From Flavobacteriales bacterium (lineage in GTDB: Bacteria > Bacteroidota > Bacteroidia > Flavobacteriales_F > PHOS-HE28), in the NCBI GenBank assembly GCA_016788485.1, contig JAEUSV010000031.1, positions 20,891 through 84,890 of the forward strand: DNA of 64,000 nucleotides, given 5' to 3'. Shown here one piece after another: positions 36,015 to 44,282 of this stretch (position 1 is its first letter; every line of letters starts with the position of its first letter). Below the pieces are notes generated by a model that worked only from the letters and a program-made list of their open reading frames with translations, had not been told where the DNA came from and made no database searches. The translations under genes were made by a program, and so were the position numbers.

Positions 36015-36150
36015 CCGGTCTCCCGATCCCTGGTTTCGTCCAACATCGCTGTTCCCACGCCTCCGTGCGATCACGGTCGCGACCCCGTTCCATGCACTGA
36101 CAGGGCGCAGGGTTCGCCGACCGGTCCAGCTATCCTGTCCGGGATGCATC

Positions 36151-36166
36151 CTGATCGGTCGAACAT
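36151..36166 (+). promoter_or_regulatory. Repeated 16-bp upstream motif, copy 3
   Basis: CTGATCGGTCGAACAT, identical to 9302-9317, 30 bases before the ATG of the second T9SS paralogue. A related GACCGGTCC sits at 36119-36127. Confidence 0.35.
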
Positions 36167-36196
36167 CCGTATGAAGCCTCGCCAGTTCAAGATCCC

Positions 36197-38059
36197 ATGA
36201 AACACGTCCTGTTCCTCGCAGTGCTTTGCTCCGGATCCATGCAGGCCCAGACCGGCCCGGGTGGGGTGGGTTCGAGCACCACGAACGCGCTCTGGTTGCG
36301 CGCTGATCGCGGCGTTTACCGCGATGCCGGAACGAACCTGGCCACGAACGGTGAGAACGTCTTCCAATGGAACGACATGTCCGGCAACGCGCTCTTTGCG
36401 AGCGAGCCGTTCTCCGTGAACCGCCCCGACCTGCGAACCGGCGTCCTGAACGCCCAACCCGTGGTCCGTTACACGGCCGCCAGTAACGATCGGCTCATGG
36501 TCTCGGGGCTCACCTCCGGTAACCAGGCCTCCGTGTGGGTCGTGGCGCGGCACACCTCGTTGCCTTCGCCCAACCCGGGCCTGATCCAAGGCAGCTCGAC
36601 CGGCAACGCCTATTCGGCCAGCGCGAACCTGAAGCACGTGGGCATGTGGGTGAATTCGACCAACACACAGCCCTGGGGACGTGGGGTCCGCTCCGATGGT
36701 ACAGAACTGAACATCACGCAGACCACGGCGACCACCTCGGGCACCTTCTACATCCTCAACAACGATTACGGTGCCACCACCATCCAGCAGTACATCAACA
36801 ACGCAACGGCCGGATCGGTGGCGACGAACGGCACGCTGCGCTCGTGGTCCGACATGGCGATCGGGGTGCAGGCGGGCACCGAAGGCTGGAACGGTGACAT
36901 CGCCGAGGTCATCGCCTTCAACGTCTCGTTGAACTCGGTGCAGCGCATCATCGTAGCGAACTACCTGGCCGCCAAGTACGGCTTGGGATTGACCACCAGC
37001 GACCTGTACCTCCAGGACAACCCGGGCAACGGGAACTACGACCACGATGTGGCCGGCATCGGCCGGTTGAGCAGCACCAACCTGCACACCGACGCGCGTG
37101 GTTCGGGCATCGTCCAGATCTCCAAGGCCGGTCACGCAGGCCTCGGCGACAACGAGTTCCTGATCTGGGGCCACGACAACCGCGACATGGACGCTTGGGG
37201 CGTCACCGATTATCCGCCCACGATCCAGGGCCGCGTGGCGCGCGTATGGCGTGTGAACGAGGTGAACACATCGGGCACCGCGGTGGATGTGGGCAATGTG
37301 GACATCACCTTCGACCTCGCCGGCATGGGGTCCGTGACCGCGGGCGACCTGCGCCTGCTGGTGGACACGGATAACGATGGGCTGTTCGCGGATGAGACGC
37401 CCATCAGCGGTGCGACCAATCCGAGCGGCACCCTGTACCGCTTCTCGGCCGTGAACGCGCTCGCCAACAACCGCCGGTTCTCCCTGGGCACGGCCAACGC
37501 CATCGGCACGCCGCTGCCCATCGAGCTCATCGCGTTCAACGCCCGACCCGTGGGCGCACGCACGGTACGCACCTGGTGGTCCACCGCCACGGAAACGAAC
37601 AATGCGGGCTTCCAGGTCGAGCGCAGCATCGACCTGATCACCTGGGATGAGGTCGCAGGGGTCGTTGGGGCCGTGAACTCGTCAGCTGTGCTGCATTATG
37701 AGGCCTATGACGAGGAGGCTCCTGCTGGAACCGTCTATTACCGCCTGCGACAGACCGACCTCGATGGCCGGAGCGAGGTGTTCGATCCGGTCGCGGTGCG
37801 CCTCGATGCGGGTGCGGACGATGACCTTCTGGTCTACCCCAACCCGATCGACGGCCCAATGACCGTGGTGTTGGGCGATGTGGGCGATGCACAGGTGCAG
37901 TTCCAGCTTTGTGACGCCAGGGGCCGCGAGGTGTCGGCGACGCTCGAGCCCATGGGCCTGGGTGCCTATCGACTGGCCACCGGGCACCTGATGCCTGGCA
38001 GCTACGTCCTTCGCGTGCAGTTGCCCGGGCAGGTCCGCACCGCGCGATTGGTGCGCTGA
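36197..38059 (+). CDS. T9SS type A surface protein, LamG-like, paralogue 2
   Basis: 620 residues, signal peptide to SMQAQ. Same architecture as the preceding gene: LamG-like domain, the NEFLIWGHDNRDMDAWGV region, a DTDNDGLFADE loop and a type A sorting domain ending in GQVRTARLVR. The N-terminal ~230 residues have diverged strongly (for example VARHTSLPSPNPGLIQGS replaces the corresponding part). From VAGIGR onward the two proteins are nearly identical, and so is the DNA (compare 35480-35590 with 37520-37630). This looks like duplication with diversification of the ligand-facing domain. The start at 36197 is unambiguous. Confidence 0.87.
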   Translation: MKHVLFLAVLCSGSMQAQTGPGGVGSSTTNALWLRADRGVYRDAGTNLATNGENVFQWNDMSGNALFASEPFSVNRPDLRTGVLNAQPVVRYTAASNDRLMVSGLTSGNQASVWVVARHTSLPSPNPGLIQGSSTGNAYSASANLKHVGMWVNSTNTQPWGRGVRSDGTELNITQTTATTSGTFYILNNDYGATTIQQYINNATAGSVATNGTLRSWSDMAIGVQAGTEGWNGDIAEVIAFNVSLNSVQRIIVANYLAAKYGLGLTTSDLYLQDNPGNGNYDHDVAGIGRLSSTNLHTDARGSGIVQISKAGHAGLGDNEFLIWGHDNRDMDAWGVTDYPPTIQGRVARVWRVNEVNTSGTAVDVGNVDITFDLAGMGSVTAGDLRLLVDTDNDGLFADETPISGATNPSGTLYRFSAVNALANNRRFSLGTANAIGTPLPIELIAFNARPVGARTVRTWWSTATETNNAGFQVERSIDLITWDEVAGVVGAVNSSAVLHYEAYDEEAPAGTVYYRLRQTDLDGRSEVFDPVAVRLDAGADDDLLVYPNPIDGPMTVVLGDVGDAQVQFQLCDARGREVSATLEPMGLGAYRLATGHLMPGSYVLRVQLPGQVRTARLVR

Positions 38060-38151
38060 GCCACCGAAGCCCGCCAGGACCACCGCCAAGGTCATAGCGG
38101 CCATGGGTTCCCCTGGCGCTCGTGGTCATGGTCCGTGCCCGGGGGATCTCG

Positions 38152-38159
38152 TACCCTTG
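38152..38159 (+). promoter_or_regulatory. Possible -7 element of folD
   Basis: TACCCTTG, one mismatch from TAnnTTTG, four bases before the folD ATG at 38164. Confidence 0.4.
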
Positions 38160-38163
38160 TGGC

Positions 38164-39051
38164 ATGGCGGATGTGGCCACCTACCAATTACTGGATGGCA
38201 AGCGCTGCGGCGATGCCCTCCGCGTGGAGATCGCTGCCGGGGCGGCCGAGGTGAAAGCGGTGCGGGGCCGTGAGCCCCACCTGGCCGCCGTGCTCATCGG
38301 TGACGATGGCGCCAGCCGGACCTACGTGGAGAGCAAGGTGAAGGCGTGCGAGAGCGTGGGATTCAGGAGCACCCTGATCACAAGGCCGGCGTCGACCTCG
38401 GAGGCTGAGCTGCTGGCGCTCGTGGGGCAGTTGAACAACGACGCGGAGCTCGATGGCTTCATCGTGCAACTGCCGCTCCCCGAGCACATCGACGAGGAGA
38501 AGGTGACCCTGGCCATCGACCCGGCCAAGGATGTGGACGGCTTCCACCCGGAGAACATCGGACGCATGGTGCTCGGCCTGCCTTGCTACCTGCCGGCCAC
38601 GCCCGCGGGCATCATGGAGCTGTTGAAGCACTATGGCGTGCCCACCGCAGGCAAGCACGCGGTCGTGGTCGGGCGCAGCCACATCGTGGGCACTCCCATG
38701 GGCATCCTGCTCAGCCGCAATACCGACCCCGGTAACTGCACCGTCACCATCGCGCACAGCAGGACGCGTGACCTGGCCTCCATCACGCGTCAGGCCGATA
38801 TCCTGGTCGCTGCGGTCGGTCGCCCCGAGATGATCACCGGCGACATGGTGAAGGAAGGTGCCGTGGTGGTGGATGTCGGCATCCACCGTATCCCCGATGC
38901 GTCGAAGAAGAGCGGGTTCCGGTTGGTCGGCGATGTGAAGTTCGACGAGGTGGCGCCCAAATGCAGCTGGATCGCCCCCGTGCCGGGCGGTGTGGGGCCC
39001 ATGACCATCACGAGCCTGCTGCTGAACACGCTGAAGGCGGCGCAGCGTTGA
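38164..39051 (+). CDS. folD: Bifunctional methylene-THF dehydrogenase/methenyl-THF cyclohydrolase FolD
   Basis: 295-residue cytosolic enzyme interconverting one-carbon tetrahydrofolate derivatives with NADP. Visible: SRTYVESKVKACESVGF with the catalytic Lys region, DGFIVQLPLPEHI, DVDGFHPENIGRM, VVVGRSHIVGTPMGILL (dinucleotide fold), TIAHSRTRDL and the terminal PVPGGVGPMTITSLLLNT. A GTG 42 bp upstream precedes the putative -7 element, so the ATG at 38164 is chosen. In other Bacteroidota I recall folD next to ffh; here four kilobases with three genes lie between them. Confidence 0.96.
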   Translation: MADVATYQLLDGKRCGDALRVEIAAGAAEVKAVRGREPHLAAVLIGDDGASRTYVESKVKACESVGFRSTLITRPASTSEAELLALVGQLNNDAELDGFIVQLPLPEHIDEEKVTLAIDPAKDVDGFHPENIGRMVLGLPCYLPATPAGIMELLKHYGVPTAGKHAVVVGRSHIVGTPMGILLSRNTDPGNCTVTIAHSRTRDLASITRQADILVAAVGRPEMITGDMVKEGAVVVDVGIHRIPDASKKSGFRLVGDVKFDEVAPKCSWIAPVPGGVGPMTITSLLLNTLKAAQR

Positions 39052-39070
39052 AAAGCCGCATGGCCGGTGC

Positions 39071-39102
39071 TTGACACCCCCTGTACGGTCGGGGTACTTT
39101 TG
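39071..39102 (+). promoter_or_regulatory. Near-consensus Bacteroidota promoter
   Basis: TTG at 39071-39073 and TACTTTTG at 39095-39102, separated by 21 bases, match the -33 and -7 elements of the Bacteroidota primary sigma factor. The first ATG begins at 39107, four bases after the -7 box, so the transcript is predicted to be leaderless or nearly so. Confidence 0.65.
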
Positions 39103-39106
39103 TGTC

Positions 39107-39853
39107 ATGATGACACGTTACGCCCTTTCCGCTGCCACGGTCCTTCTGTTCGCGGCACACGGAGCTGCCCAGTGCACGGTGGACCTGGGGCCGGACACGG
39201 TGTCCATCTATTTCGGCTACGACCCGATGGCCTGCACCACGCTGCAGCCCGCCATGTCGGGCCCGGCGCCGTACGACTTCCAATGGAGCAACGGCGATAG
39301 CGCCGCGGCCATCACGGTCTGCGACACGGCCTCGAGCTGGTACTACGTCAGCGTGATCGATGGCGACACCTGCCTCGCCGGCGACTCGGTCTTCGTGAAC
39401 GTGGTCGATGTACGGTGCGGCAACAACAACAACAAGGTGCTGGTATGCCACATCCCGCCCGGCAACCCGGCGAACGCCCACACCATCTGCATCAGTGAGA
39501 ACGGCGTGCCCGCCCATCTCGCCCATGGTTGTGTGCTGGGCTCCTGCGCTCCGGACACGGCCCAGGTGCAGGTGGTGGGAGGGACGCTTCAGATGGCGCT
39601 CGCCCCGAACCCCATGGCCGATGCCACGCAGATCACCATCACCAGCACGGAGGACCAGGCGATCGACCTGGCCTTGTTCGATGCCGGAGGCCGTCGGGTG
39701 ATGCAGGTGTACCAAGGCACCATCGCGGCCGGCGAAACGCGCACCTTCCCCCTGGCCGGCAAGGCCGTGGGCGCCACTTCGCACATGGTGTGGATGCACC
39801 TGCGCGGCTCCAGCGGCGATCGCGTGCAGCATGCCTTGATGCTGGAGCGCTGA
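39107..39853 (+). CDS. Short T9SS type A protein with CHxPPGN motif
   Basis: 248 residues. The signal peptide ends at HGAAQC. Residues of about 25-110 form an Ig-like or SprB-like unit (YDFQWSNGDSAAAITVCDTASSWYYVSVIDGDTC). An Asn run (NNNN) follows, then KVLVCHIPPGNPANAHTI and GVPAHLAHG, a Cys/His-rich motif I recognise from many exported bacterial proteins and which could bind metal. The end (MALAPNPMADATQITITS...VQHALMLER) is a type A sorting domain. ATGs at 39107 and 39110 are adjacent. It is convergent with the next gene; the stops abut. Confidence 0.78.
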   Translation: MMTRYALSAATVLLFAAHGAAQCTVDLGPDTVSIYFGYDPMACTTLQPAMSGPAPYDFQWSNGDSAAAITVCDTASSWYYVSVIDGDTCLAGDSVFVNVVDVRCGNNNNKVLVCHIPPGNPANAHTICISENGVPAHLAHGCVLGSCAPDTAQVQVVGGTLQMALAPNPMADATQITITSTEDQAIDLALFDAGGRRVMQVYQGTIAAGETRTFPLAGKAVGATSHMVWMHLRGSSGDRVQHALMLER

Positions 39854-40588
39854 TCAGCGCGTGAAGGCCCTTGCACGTTCCGAGAGTGCCTCCACCAACG
39901 CTGCACGGCCATCTCCGGAAGGCTGCAGCTGCTTGAAGCACGCGTTGTTGCTCTTCTGCTGAAGGATCCGCTGCACCTCGTCATCATCCGGGCTGTCCGG
40001 TACGATCATGTACAACAGCCCGGTCTCCGCCGTCCACGCATAGCGATGCGCCGGCCCTTCATCCGCGGTACGCAGGATAAGGACCGTGAAGGTGTGCGTA
40101 CGATACACGGACAGGCAGCCGGAGCGGGCCTCCCGGGGCAGTGATCGAGCCTTGATCGGTATCGTATCCTCCACCAGCAAAGGCCGCCTTGTGGTGCGTA
40201 CACCGGCCACGTTCCAGTCCCCCGTGCGGTAGGGAACTGCGCGTGCCTCGACGAATCGGCCATCGGAACGCCGGACGATGCGCAAGGTGTCCAGGATGTT
40301 CGCCCGGACCGGCCATGGCTCGCAATAGCGCATGTACTCCCAGGTAAGGCTGTCCGGTTCCGCGGACCGGCGCATCCGCATGTGCATGCTTGAATGCCAG
40401 CTCGTCGTGCCCTGCCCGAGCAGGTCGTTCCCCTCGGAGCTCCATGCCAACGAGCCGCCCAGGCATCCTTCAACACGGATGTCGTCCGAACAGATCAAGG
40501 TGAACAGGTCGGGGACCTGAGCATGAGCCACCGTCAGGAGGGGCCCTCCAAGGACGAGCGCGAGCACTCGCAACGTCACCTTCTTCAC
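39854..40588 (-). CDS. Exported hypothetical protein coupled to acs
   Basis: 244 residues starting at GTG (VKKVTLRVLALVLGGPLLTVAHAQ is a clear signal peptide). The mature protein has four or five cysteines (LICSDDIRVEGCLGG, YCEPWPVRANIL, SGCLSVYRTHTFTVLIL), beta-strand-like segments, and no recognised domain or sorting signal. Its GTG start overlaps the TGA stop of acs by two bases (GTGA), so translation is probably coupled. No functional link with acetate metabolism is evident. The frame is open much further upstream, but that sequence is antisense-style noise over acs. Confidence 0.6.
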   Translation of the reverse strand: MKKVTLRVLALVLGGPLLTVAHAQVPDLFTLICSDDIRVEGCLGGSLAWSSEGNDLLGQGTTSWHSSMHMRMRRSAEPDSLTWEYMRYCEPWPVRANILDTLRIVRRSDGRFVEARAVPYRTGDWNVAGVRTTRRPLLVEDTIPIKARSLPREARSGCLSVYRTHTFTVLILRTADEGPAHRYAWTAETGLLYMIVPDSPDDDEVQRILQQKSNNACFKQLQPSGDGRAALVEALSERARAFTR

Positions 40589-42498
40589 ACCCTTCCCGCC
40601 TTGATCTCCTCCACCACCGCCGGGTCCAAGAGGGTGGAGGTATCCCCCAAACTCCCCAGCTCGTTCTCCGCCACCTTCCGCAGGATCCGCCGCATGATCT
40701 TGCCGCTGCGTGTCTTGGGCAGGCCGCTCACGAACTGGATCTTGTCCGGCTTGGCGATGCGGCCGATGCTGGCCACCACCGCTTCGATCACTTCGCCGCG
40801 CATGTTCTCCACGGCGATGGCGTCTTCGGCGGGGATGGGCTTCTCGCACACCACGTAGGCGTAGATGCCCTGTCCCTTGATGTCGTGCGGGTAGCCCACC
40901 ACAGCGCTCTCCACCACGCCCTTGGCCTGGTTGATGGCGTTCTCGATCTCGGCCGTGCCGAAGCGGTGGCCGCTCACGTTGATCACATCGTCCACGCGAC
41001 CGATGATGCGGTAACGGCCGTCGGCATCGCGCTTGGCGCCATCGCCGGTGAAGTAGTAGCCCTTGTAGCTGCTGAAATAGGTCTGGCGGCAGCGCTCGTG
41101 GTCGCCCCAGGTGGTGCGCAGGATGCTGGGCCAAGGGAACTTCATGCATAGAAGACCCTCCACTTCATTCTCCAGGATCTCCTTTCCCTCGGGCGTGAGC
41201 AGCACGGGCTGCACACCGGGCAGGGGCCACGCGGCGTGCGCGGGTTTCTCATCGTTCACACCGGCCATGGTGCTGATCAATATGCCGCCGGTCTCCGTCT
41301 GCCACCAGGTGTCCACGATGGGGCAGCGGTCCTTGCCCACGTGGATCTTGTACCAGTTCCAGGCCTCCTCGTTGATGGGCTCGCCCACGCTGCCGATCAC
41401 CCGCAGGCTGTCCAGCGAGTAGGCGAGCACATGGTCCAGCCCGGCGGCCATCAGGCTGCGGATGGCCGTGGGCGCGGTGTAGAAGATGTTCACCCCGTGC
41501 TTGTCGATCACCTGCCAGAAGCGGCCGGCATCGGGGAAGGTGGGCACGCCCTCGAACACCAAGGTGGTGGCGCCGTTCAGCAGCGGACCGTAGATGATGT
41601 AGCTGTGGCCGGTGATCCAACCCACATCGGCCGTGCACCAGTACACATCGCTCTCCTCGACCTGGAACACGTTGCGGAAGCTGTGGTCGGTGTACACCAT
41701 GTAGCCCCCGCAGGTGTGCACCACGCCCTTGGGCTTGCCGGTGCTGCCGCTGGTGTAGAGGATGAAGAGCGGGTCCTCCGCATCCATCACCTCGACCGGA
41801 CAGTGCTTGTCCACGTGGAGCAGCTCGTCGTGCAGCCACACATCGCGGCCTTCCTGCATGTTCACGCTCCAGCCCAGCCGCTCGGTCACGATCACCTTCT
41901 GCACCGTGGGACAGGTCTCCAGCGCCTCGTCCACCACGCGCTTCACGGGGATCTGCTTGTGCCCGCGGTTCAGGCCGTCGCTCGTCAGCACCATCGTGGC
42001 GGCGGCATCCTGGATGCGGTCCGCGAGGCTCTGTGCGCTGAAGCCGCAGAAGACCACGCTGTGGATGGCGCCGATGCGCGCGCAGGCCAGTGTGGCGATC
42101 ACCAGCTCGGGGATCATCGGCATGTAGATGCAGATGCGGTCGCCCTTCTTCGCTCCATTGCGCTTCAGCACATTGGCATACTGGCACACGCGTTCATGCA
42201 GTTCGCGGTAGGTGAGCCGCACGAAGCGCTCCTTCGGGTCGTTCGGTTCCCAGATGATCGCGAGCTTGTTGCCGCGCTGCTTCAGGTGCCGGTCCAGGCA
42301 GTTCTCGGTGATGTTGAGCTTGCCGCCCGCGAACCACTTCACATCGGGCTTCTCGAAGTCCCACTGCAGGGTGGTGTCCCAGGTGCGGTGCCAGGAGAAA
42401 TGCCCGGCCAGGGCCGCCCAATAACCTTCGGGGTCGCGGATGGCCTCCGCGCAGGCGTCGTCGTAATCGGCTTGGGTGCGGATGCGTTGCAGGGCCAT
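40585..42498 (-). CDS. acs: Acetyl-CoA synthetase
   Basis: 637-residue AMP-forming ligase converting acetate, ATP and CoA to acetyl-CoA. The ANL-family motifs are present: FILYTSGSTGKPKGVVHT (A3 motif), WCTADVGWITGHSYIIYGPL, DTWWQTETGG, YFTGDGAKRDADGRYRIIGRVDDVINVSGHR and the catalytic/acetylatable lysine K600 in PKTRSGKIMRRI. The length is close to the 650 of E. coli Acs. The ATG at 42498 is clear; TAACTTGG on the same strand, about 35 bases upstream, resembles a -7 element. Control by lysine acetylation is known in the family and plausible here. Confidence 0.96.
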   Translation of the reverse strand: MALQRIRTQADYDDACAEAIRDPEGYWAALAGHFSWHRTWDTTLQWDFEKPDVKWFAGGKLNITENCLDRHLKQRGNKLAIIWEPNDPKERFVRLTYRELHERVCQYANVLKRNGAKKGDRICIYMPMIPELVIATLACARIGAIHSVVFCGFSAQSLADRIQDAAATMVLTSDGLNRGHKQIPVKRVVDEALETCPTVQKVIVTERLGWSVNMQEGRDVWLHDELLHVDKHCPVEVMDAEDPLFILYTSGSTGKPKGVVHTCGGYMVYTDHSFRNVFQVEESDVYWCTADVGWITGHSYIIYGPLLNGATTLVFEGVPTFPDAGRFWQVIDKHGVNIFYTAPTAIRSLMAAGLDHVLAYSLDSLRVIGSVGEPINEEAWNWYKIHVGKDRCPIVDTWWQTETGGILISTMAGVNDEKPAHAAWPLPGVQPVLLTPEGKEILENEVEGLLCMKFPWPSILRTTWGDHERCRQTYFSSYKGYYFTGDGAKRDADGRYRIIGRVDDVINVSGHRFGTAEIENAINQAKGVVESAVVGYPHDIKGQGIYAYVVCEKPIPAEDAIAVENMRGEVIEAVVASIGRIAKPDKIQFVSGLPKTRSGKIMRRILRKVAENELGSLGDTSTLLDPAVVEEIKAGRV

Positions 42499-42639
42499 GG
42501 TCTGGTGCGTCGGAAGGGCCGGCGCATGGCCAAGTTAGCCGCGTTGCACCATCATGCCAGGGACATCCATGCGGTTTGGGACGTATGTCCACCATCGGGA
42601 ACTGCGATGCGGTCCCAAGGACCTTTCTATACTTATGGA

Positions 42640-44277
42640 ATGAAGGCCGTCAACATCGCGCCGACGTTCCCAAGGCGCTACCTCCCCCTGCGCACCTGCC
42701 TGCTGCTCGTGGCCACCGCGATGCTGGCCGGGCAGGTGCATGCCCAAACGAAGACCCAACGGGCCGACATCGAATGGGGCGACCTGCTGGACGACAAGAA
42801 GGACGGGGATTTCAGACGCGTGATCGACCGCACAGGCGATGCGGTCTACCAGCTGATGTACAGCAAGAAGGACGGATTCCTGGTGCAGCGCATGGATCTG
42901 GACATGCGCCCTGTTTACCGCAAGCCCATCGAACTGGAGATGGGCAAGGATGAACTGGAACTGGAGGATGTGCACATCATCGGGCGCAACATCGTGGTGT
43001 TCGCTTCGAGCCATGACAAGCGGAACGACGAGCGGAACCTCTTCGTGAAGGTCTACGCCGCGGCCGACATGGGACCCGTGAGCATGTACACCAAGGTGGC
43101 ACGCATGGACGTGGAGAGCCGGCGCAACCGGGGGGCCTTCAATACCGCGCTCTCGCCTGACAGCAGCAAGGTGCTCCTCTACGTCCAGAAGCCCTTCGAG
43201 AAGAACGAGAAGGACCGGTTCGCGGTGAAGGTGTTCGATGCCTCGCTTTCCAAGCTGTGGGAGGCCGACATCGAGATGCCTTATACCGACAAGGAGTTCG
43301 TCATGGAGGAGATGCAGGTGGACAACGATGGCAGCGTGGTGTGCGTGGGCGTGAAATACGCCTCTCCCAGGGAGCGGCGCGAGCTGAAGCGCTCCGGCGG
43401 GGTGCCGTATGACTATCACGTGCTCGTCTACTGGAAGGGGCAGGCCGCCCCGGTTGACGAGACCATCAAGGTGGAGGGAAAGTTCCTGCAGGACCTCACG
43501 CTGAGCCTGGGCAAGGACGGGGACATCCTCTGTGCCGGCTTCTACAGCGACAAGGGCTCCTGGAGCATCCGGGGCACCTTTTTCCTGCGCATCGACCGGG
43601 TGACCAAGTCCATCGTTCACCAGAGCTTCAAGGAGTTCGACAAGGAGTTCATCACGGCATACATGACCGAGAAGGAGAAGGGCAAGGCCGAGCGGAAGGC
43701 CGAGCGCAAAGGGGAGGAGGTGGAGATGATGGAATACGATGTGCGCGACATCATCAGGCGGGAGGACGGTGGCGCCCTGGTCTTGGCCGAGCAATACTAT
43801 TGGTGGGTGGAGACGGTGCGCACGACCAACGCGAACGGTACGGTCTCCACCCGGGTCATGTACCACTACGTGTACAACGACATCATCGTGGTGAACATCG
43901 CACCGGGCGGCGATATTGAATGGGCGGCCAAGGTCCCCAAGCGCCAGCACTCCATCAACGACGCCGGCTACAACAGCTCGTTCGCGGCGAACCTCAAGGG
44001 CGGCAAGGTCCACCTGATCTTCAACGACTCGGGCAGCAACCTCTTCCTCAAGGAGGGGGACCGTGTGGCGCAGTTCGAGGTCACGGGCAAGGATGCGTTG
44101 GTGACCCTGGTGACGGTGGATGAGGACGGTATCACGCACCGGGAGGCGTTGTTCAGCCCCGAACGTCGCGATGCGAAGGTGTGCCCCAAGGATTGCGTGC
44201 AACTGGTGGACGGGCGCACGTTCCTGTACGCGTCGCGGAAGAAGGAGTACCGCTTCGGGATGGTGACCTTCGACTGA
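42640..44277 (+). CDS. Large exported protein of unknown function
   Basis: 545 residues with a signal peptide ending LAGQVHAQ. The mature protein is beta-rich with repeated strand-turn units (LEDVHIIGRNIVVFASSHD, NTALSPDSSKVLLYVQKPF, MQVDNDGSVVCVGVKY), which suggests a beta-propeller. A Lys/Glu-rich insertion (TEKEKGKAERKAERKGEEVE) interrupts it at about residue 350, and an aromatic motif EQYYWWVETV follows. I recall similar secreted proteins in Flavobacteriales annotated only as hypothetical. No sorting domain is apparent. The frame continues upstream through acs in antisense; the ATG at 42640 and TACTTATG just before it define the start. Confidence 0.7.
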   Translation: MKAVNIAPTFPRRYLPLRTCLLLVATAMLAGQVHAQTKTQRADIEWGDLLDDKKDGDFRRVIDRTGDAVYQLMYSKKDGFLVQRMDLDMRPVYRKPIELEMGKDELELEDVHIIGRNIVVFASSHDKRNDERNLFVKVYAAADMGPVSMYTKVARMDVESRRNRGAFNTALSPDSSKVLLYVQKPFEKNEKDRFAVKVFDASLSKLWEADIEMPYTDKEFVMEEMQVDNDGSVVCVGVKYASPRERRELKRSGGVPYDYHVLVYWKGQAAPVDETIKVEGKFLQDLTLSLGKDGDILCAGFYSDKGSWSIRGTFFLRIDRVTKSIVHQSFKEFDKEFITAYMTEKEKGKAERKAERKGEEVEMMEYDVRDIIRREDGGALVLAEQYYWWVETVRTTNANGTVSTRVMYHYVYNDIIVVNIAPGGDIEWAAKVPKRQHSINDAGYNSSFAANLKGGKVHLIFNDSGSNLFLKEGDRVAQFEVTGKDALVTLVTVDEDGITHREALFSPERRDAKVCPKDCVQLVDGRTFLYASRKKEYRFGMVTFD

Positions 44278-44282
44278 AGGTC

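Noticed and set aside
41236..42639. N-terminal extension of the large exported protein across acs
   Set aside because: The extension is antisense to acs and lies before a clear signal peptide and a -7-like element.
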